A DNA stretch of 18,885 bases from JAAYJR01 sp964540755 (GTDB lineage Bacteria > Bacteroidota > Bacteroidia > Bacteroidales > Prolixibacteraceae): the NCBI GenBank assembly GCA_964540755.1, contig CAZIOB010000040.1, forward strand, positions 1-18,885, written 5' to 3'. Below the pieces are notes generated by a model. That model saw nothing but the letters and a program-made list of their open reading frames with translations, was not told the DNA's origin and made no database searches. Position 1 is the stretch's first letter. Every line of letters starts with the position of its first letter. Both the position numbers and the translations under genes were made by a program. This document shows, piece by piece, positions 15,193 through 18,885 of the stretch.

Positions 15193-15356
15193 AATTAACT
15201 GTTTTTTGTTATATATCCAATTCTTTATAGCATTTTTTCATCAAATAACAATATTTTTATGAGGTCCTTTTTAGGATTAAGTTTACAATTTAAATCTGCT
15301 GTATGCATTTACAGTCTGTGATTATTGTTGCTCTGATCTGCTATGATTCCCGGTAA

Positions 15357-16628
15357 TTATGAATAAGCCATGATTACCTTTCGTAATGCTTTGCCTATCT
15401 GTTTGCAATTTTCTTCCGAAAATGTTGGAAAGGCAAAACAGGTAAAGGTATGTGATTCGTGCCAGATAGCATTGGGAATTTCTACCCTGGTATAATCGAC
15501 ACTTTCAGGATTGGTATATTCTTTTGATGTGAACGGGAATCCGCTTTTGCCAAATGACCTGTGTTTCTGAAAAGCATTTTCCGTATGGCACTGGGGCCAG
15601 AATACTTTCCATACCACTGCTCCTTCAGCGACGGCAGCATCGGCAAATTCCTTTATATTACAAGTCATATTCTCAATATCGAGAGAAAATGCCATTACAT
15701 ACCAGCCATTTCGGCGCTCTTCCGTATCAATTGGTTTATATAACACCTGGGGAAGGTCTTTTATATGCTCAATAATAATATTTGCATTACGCCTCCTGTT
15801 AGGCAAATTCCAGGTGTCTATCCTTTCAAGCTCTGCCAATCCGATAGCCGACTGCATTTCGGTCATCCTGTAGTTCCAGCCTATCATATTATGGATATAA
15901 GGAAGCTTTTGTTCGAGTTCGAGGAGGCTTAACCGTTGTTTTACATCGTAGCCATGATCCCTGAAGCTGCGTGCGAGCCATGCGTATTCCTCATTGTCCG
16001 TTGTTACCATTCCTCCTTCGCCGCCTGTGGTAAAGGTTTTATTCTGACAAAAACTGCAACCAGCTATATCACCCAGTGTGCCGGTTTTTTTCCCTTTGAA
16101 TGTTCCGCCGTAAGCTTCAGCATTATCTTCTATTACAAATAAATTATGCTTTTTAGCGAATGCATTTATTTCGTCCATATTGCAGACATTGCCATACAGA
16201 TGAACGGCCATAACAGCTTTTGTTCTTTCATTTACAAGTTTTTCAGAAGATTTCACACTGATGCAGTGATCATCGATATTCACATCGGCAAAGCGTGGAA
16301 TGGCGCCGGCCTGAACAATTGAGAAACTTGATGCAATAAATGTGTAACTCGGAACAATGACCTCATCTCCGGGGCCAATACCCAAAGAGGTCAGTGCGAC
16401 ATGCAGGGCAGCAGTGCCGTTTGAAACGCTGACAGCATATTTACTCCCCTGCCATTCAGCGAATTTTTCTTCAAATTCCCTTCCTTTGGAGCCGGTCCAG
16501 TAGTTTACTTTTCCCGAACGTAAAACATTTTCAACAGCCTTTATTGCCTTTTCACTTAGATTTGGCCATCCTGTCAGTTTGCTTGTCACTGTTTTCGGTC
16601 CGCCGTTAATTGCTAATTTTTCAGTCAT
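15357..16628 (-). CDS. DegT/DnrJ/EryC1-family PLP-dependent sugar aminotransferase
   Basis: The 423-residue cytoplasmic protein is a fold-type I PLP enzyme of the DegT/DnrJ/EryC1 family, which transfers amino groups between glutamate (or similar) and keto sugars or keto cyclitols. The PLP lysine is K197 in SFCQNKTFTTGGEGGM (192-207); D168 in FVIEDNAEAYGG should contact the pyridine nitrogen. SNGTAALHVAL (69-79) and DEVIVPSYTFIASS (88-101) are the expected family blocks. It is a little longer than the usual 370-400 residues because of a C-terminal extension rich in aromatic residues (about 335-400). No NDP-sugar dehydratase or nucleotidyltransferase gene is in the window, which argues against a nucleotide-sugar pathway. 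The gene is preceded by a 128-bp spacer with a 10-bp dyad, so it may start its own transcript within the cluster. Confidence 0.93.
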   Translation of the reverse strand: MTEKLAINGGPKTVTSKLTGWPNLSEKAIKAVENVLRSGKVNYWTGSKGREFEEKFAEWQGSKYAVSVSNGTAALHVALTSLGIGPGDEVIVPSYTFIASSFSIVQAGAIPRFADVNIDDHCISVKSSEKLVNERTKAVMAVHLYGNVCNMDEINAFAKKHNLFVIEDNAEAYGGTFKGKKTGTLGDIAGCSFCQNKTFTTGGEGGMVTTDNEEYAWLARSFRDHGYDVKQRLSLLELEQKLPYIHNMIGWNYRMTEMQSAIGLAELERIDTWNLPNRRRNANIIIEHIKDLPQVLYKPIDTEERRNGWYVMAFSLDIENMTCNIKEFADAAVAEGAVVWKVFWPQCHTENAFQKHRSFGKSGFPFTSKEYTNPESVDYTRVEIPNAIWHESHTFTCFAFPTFSEENCKQIGKALRKVIMAYS

Positions 16629-16658
16629 GATTGATTATTTTTATTGTTGGTGCCTTTT

Positions 16659-16694
16659 TAAGAAGATTTTATGATAATGACTCTAATCTTCTTA
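16659..16694. promoter_or_regulatory. Perfect 10-bp dyad upstream of the aminotransferase gene
   Basis: TAAGAAGATT (16659-16668) and AATCTTCTTA (16685-16694) are exact inverted complements with a 16-bp spacer, 31-66 bp upstream of the aminotransferase start. On the transcribed (minus) strand the stem is followed by A-rich rather than T-rich DNA, so a terminator is unlikely. An operator or a leader hairpin is the better reading. Confidence 0.4.
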
Positions 16695-16756
16695 TTAAAG
16701 GATTATATATATTTGAAATTTAAAAGGATAAATTATCTGTAATTGTCTTTTACTAT

Positions 16757-17827
16757 TCAGCGGTTAAAATTATTGATAGATCTTTCCACCTGGTCCATTG
16801 CCTGTTTATGCCTTTCCAGGCAGGAAGCAAGCGTTGGCCTCCACGGAGCTGTCATGAACCCGTATAATCTTGAAGGATCGATAATCTTTTTGCAATAATT
16901 CACTGTGCCTTCCATGTTTTCGTCATTAGAATGATTACTCCCCGTTGGTATCTGGTCGTAGCCTGCTGCCTCGAGGTCATTATATAAATTTACATGAGTT
17001 TTAGCGCTTTCACCAAGTTTGTCAGTATCAAATTCTGCTCCATAGTACCAATTACTTTGCATAACTGATTTTGGCATTTTTCTGAAGAAAAGATCAGGAT
17101 GATGCCATGCATAATCAGACCATACCCAGGGACGCACACCCTTTTTTTCACATTCACCAATGTAGAAATAGAGATCACCCCACCACAGGTCATTTTGTCG
17201 TATCACTGCATAGTTTTGTCTTCTTTGATGCTGGGCTGTTTCCTCGTCCATTCCCAGGTGAAATAAGCGGGGGTTATCGAAAATTTCTATTACTTCGCTT
17301 ATCAAATCCCGGCATACAGAATAATATTTAGTTGTTGAAACCATCCTTGAGTATTCACCTAACCATATATCGTGTGTTGTGGCAAAATTTAGCTTTGGAA
17401 CAGGTTCTAACCCGAGCTTCCTTGCTTTGGCCAGCTCCGACCTTAATTTTTCTGGTGCCCATGCATTGTTAACGGCAATTTCCGGGTGACTCTGATATTG
17501 AATAGCATCGCCCAGATCAATGACGACCATATTTATTCCCGAAGCTGCCATATCAGTTAATAATGCATCCCATGTTTCCTGGTCGAATGTCAGGTCAGGT
17601 CTGTAACCATGAGCCCATTCCCTTGCTGACTGGCAGTCGTTGCAATTGTAATCAGGGTCCCTGTAATTCAGGGGTACACTGTCTTCCCACATATTATAAC
17701 TCAGGTGCAAAAGATCAGCCCATATCATTTGTTGATTTTTCTTTTGCTGTGAGAAGAGAAAAGAGGGTATGCTGCTGGCTATACCTGCTGCCGTGATTTG
17801 TCTTATAAAATTCCTCCGGTTTGTCAT
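16757..17827 (-). CDS. Tat-exported GH20-like TIM-barrel protein
   Basis: The 356-residue protein begins with a twin-arginine signal (NRRNFIRQ at 3-10, hydrophobic 11-24, likely cleavage near FSQ), so it is probably exported folded, perhaps with a bound metal or cofactor. The remainder reads as an (alpha/beta)8 barrel. LFHLGMDEETA (188-198) resembles the HxGG(D/E)E catalytic motif of GH20 beta-N-acetylhexosaminidases, with D194-E195 in the positions of the Asp-Glu pair; VRPWVWSDYAWHH resembles a later GH20 tryptophan strand. The second motif glycine is Met and the domain is shorter than usual GH20 proteins, so I treat it as a GH20-related family, not a proven hexosaminidase. A CNDCQS cysteine pair (62, 65) near the N-terminus is unusual. 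It starts 12 bp after the ceramidase-like gene and must be co-transcribed with it. Confidence 0.65.
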   Translation of the reverse strand: MTNRRNFIRQITAAGIASSIPSFLFSQQKKNQQMIWADLLHLSYNMWEDSVPLNYRDPDYNCNDCQSAREWAHGYRPDLTFDQETWDALLTDMAASGINMVVIDLGDAIQYQSHPEIAVNNAWAPEKLRSELAKARKLGLEPVPKLNFATTHDIWLGEYSRMVSTTKYYSVCRDLISEVIEIFDNPRLFHLGMDEETAQHQRRQNYAVIRQNDLWWGDLYFYIGECEKKGVRPWVWSDYAWHHPDLFFRKMPKSVMQSNWYYGAEFDTDKLGESAKTHVNLYNDLEAAGYDQIPTGSNHSNDENMEGTVNYCKKIIDPSRLYGFMTAPWRPTLASCLERHKQAMDQVERSINNFNR

Positions 17828-17839
17828 AGATAATGGAAT

Positions 17840-18885
17840 TTAGTTATTAATATTTTTTGAATAAAATTTAGTTTTTTTGAGATCGTCAAACATATCAAGT
17901 AATGCACTAACTATTTTAACAGAAGCCTGCTTCTCTACACTGTTAGTGCTTAACCATGTTTCATAGCCACCCAGCTCATGCTGTTCAGGTGTTGGCAGGT
18001 ATCCATAGTAACCGTTGGCCAGTTCGATAGTGAATGTTTTTTTGAAAGGACTCTTTTCTTTTATCTCCATTCCCGTTTCAGCAAAAGTCTCAAAGGGGAT
18101 TGCAGCCACACCTAAATCACCTATTTGAAAAGTTTGCAAAATAATCTCAATATGGTCAGGCCAATCCTTCAGATAAAGTATCCTTTCGGCATATACCTTT
18201 TCATGTACATGATCTGGTTTAACTGAATCAGGTCTCTTCAGAATGTTTTCCGCCCGTTGAATCATTTTTTTGTCCGGCTTGCGTACTTCGAGACTAATTA
18301 TTTTGCAGGCAGCTTTTAGCGGCACCCAGTTCTGATGCTCAATTTTATTATGAACGCGAAAAACTTCCCTTGCCACATCTTCGGCAACACGTCTCATTTT
18401 TGCATAGGGAGGATTTTTTTCTGCCGGCTTTGAAAAATCAATATTATTAACATCTCCTGATGTGCCATTTGACATGATACCGATAAAAGGCGGATCCTGA
18501 CCATCGGCATCAAGCAATTCTCCTATTCGTTCAGCGAATACGGCAAAGTAATCTGCTGATATATGCCCCCGGGGAACCCCGCCAACATAGTGAAGTGAGT
18601 AGTTTGCAAGCAGGGCTATAGGTTTGCCGCTGGTTGACTGAACTGAGATGAATGATACTTCGGTATCGGGTTTCCCTGCCGGCTCCAGCAAATGAGGATT
18701 TTCCCTTCCCGGATTCATTACTACTTTATCTTGTCCTCCAAACGGATTTGGCATTGGTGTGCCGGGTTTCATTTTCCAGCGGCGGACGAAGACATGCTCA
18801 GGCACCTTGCCGGCGCCCCATCCGATGCGTGCAGGCTCCATATTATTCAGGGCGATCCTTACAACATCACCGATGCGCCTTATTA
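17840..18885 (-). CDS. Neutral/alkaline ceramidase-like amidohydrolase (5' end beyond window)
   Basis: The reading frame stays open through the window edge: 14 codons (IRRIGDVVRIALNN) precede the Met at 18841, and they continue the family pattern, so the true start lies outside. I therefore annotate a partial gene running to 18885. Numbering from that Met, the C-terminal 333 residues match neutral ceramidase N-terminal-domain proteins: EPARIGWGAG (2-11), NYSLHYVGG with H84 as a likely zinc ligand, ISADYFAVF (94-102), and NGTSGDVNNIDF (125-136) with S128 in the place of the ceramidase nucleophile. True ceramidases are longer, with a C-terminal immunoglobulin-like domain absent here. Short forms like this are common in environmental Bacteroidota and Planctomycetes near sugar genes, and their substrate is unknown; an N-acylated sugar is a context-based guess. 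It is the first visible gene of the eight-gene minus-strand run. Confidence 0.82.
   Translation of the reverse strand, partial: IRRIGDVVRIALNNMEPARIGWGAGKVPEHVFVRRWKMKPGTPMPNPFGGQDKVVMNPGRENPHLLEPAGKPDTEVSFISVQSTSGKPIALLANYSLHYVGGVPRGHISADYFAVFAERIGELLDADGQDPPFIGIMSNGTSGDVNNIDFSKPAEKNPPYAKMRRVAEDVAREVFRVHNKIEHQNWVPLKAACKIISLEVRKPDKKMIQRAENILKRPDSVKPDHVHEKVYAERILYLKDWPDHIEIILQTFQIGDLGVAAIPFETFAETGMEIKEKSPFKKTFTIELANGYYGYLPTPEQHELGGYETWLSTNSVEKQASVKIVSALLDMFDDLKKTKFYSKNINN

Noticed and set aside
14146..16628. Nucleotide-sugar (deoxyamino sugar) biosynthesis from the DegT and Gfo/Idh pair
   Set aside because: There is no nucleotidyltransferase, NDP-sugar dehydratase, epimerase or glycosyltransferase in the window, while exported hydrolase-like genes and a kinase suggest breakdown; the possibility is not fully excluded because the cluster continues past the edge.

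Overview
The window looks like a chromosomal segment of a Bacteroidota bacterium, probably a free-living or sediment/digester-type member of the Bacteroidales/Marinilabiliales side of the phylum; this placement is inference. The support is moderate GC with very AT-rich intergenic DNA, start codons without Shine-Dalgarno sequences, a good match to the Bacteroidota promoter (TTG-N19-TAnnTTTG, found upstream of the S9 peptidase), an A/V-type ATPase proteolipid, a short OPX lipoprotein with a C-terminal membrane helix, and secreted CE15, S9 and DUF6807 proteins of the type common in that phylum.

Layout. Positions 1-550 hold the last gene of a V/A-type ATPase operon (subunit K) and a clear terminator hairpin. 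Positions 672-1493 (minus) encode an unidentified, probably outer-membrane beta-barrel protein. Positions 1804-5102 (plus) form a two-gene polysaccharide export/chain-length unit: a Wza-like lipoprotein overlapping by 4 bp a Wzc-like tyrosine autokinase whose tail is a nine-fold Tyr-Gly repeat. Two more plus-strand genes for secreted enzymes follow: a CE15 glucuronoyl-esterase-like hydrolase (5194-6480) and an S9 prolyl-oligopeptidase-family peptidase (6902-9715). A 420-bp spacer rich in short repeats separates them.

From 18885 down to 9718 everything is on the minus strand: eight co-directional genes, read in transcription order as a ceramidase-like amidohydrolase (cut by the window edge), a Tat-exported GH20-like TIM barrel, a DegT-type PLP aminotransferase, a Gfo/Idh/MocA oxidoreductase, a PIG-L type N-deacetylase, a divergent NagB-like deaminase/isomerase, a PfkB-type sugar kinase and a DUF6807 lipoprotein. 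Together they read as a compact route for a nitrogen-containing, probably N-acylated sugar or cyclitol. Extracytoplasmic enzymes would release it; cytoplasmic oxidation, transamination, deacetylation, deamination and phosphorylation would follow. No SusC/SusD pair, regulator or sugar transporter is visible, so substrate and uptake are unknown. This cluster is the best candidate in the window for an undescribed pathway.

Intergenic DNA carries a dispersed repeat (about 50 bp, 43/50 identical, at 6491 and 12248), a 13-bp direct repeat, and several perfect dyads upstream of minus-strand genes. I saw no tRNA, rRNA, CRISPR array, insertion sequence or phage gene.
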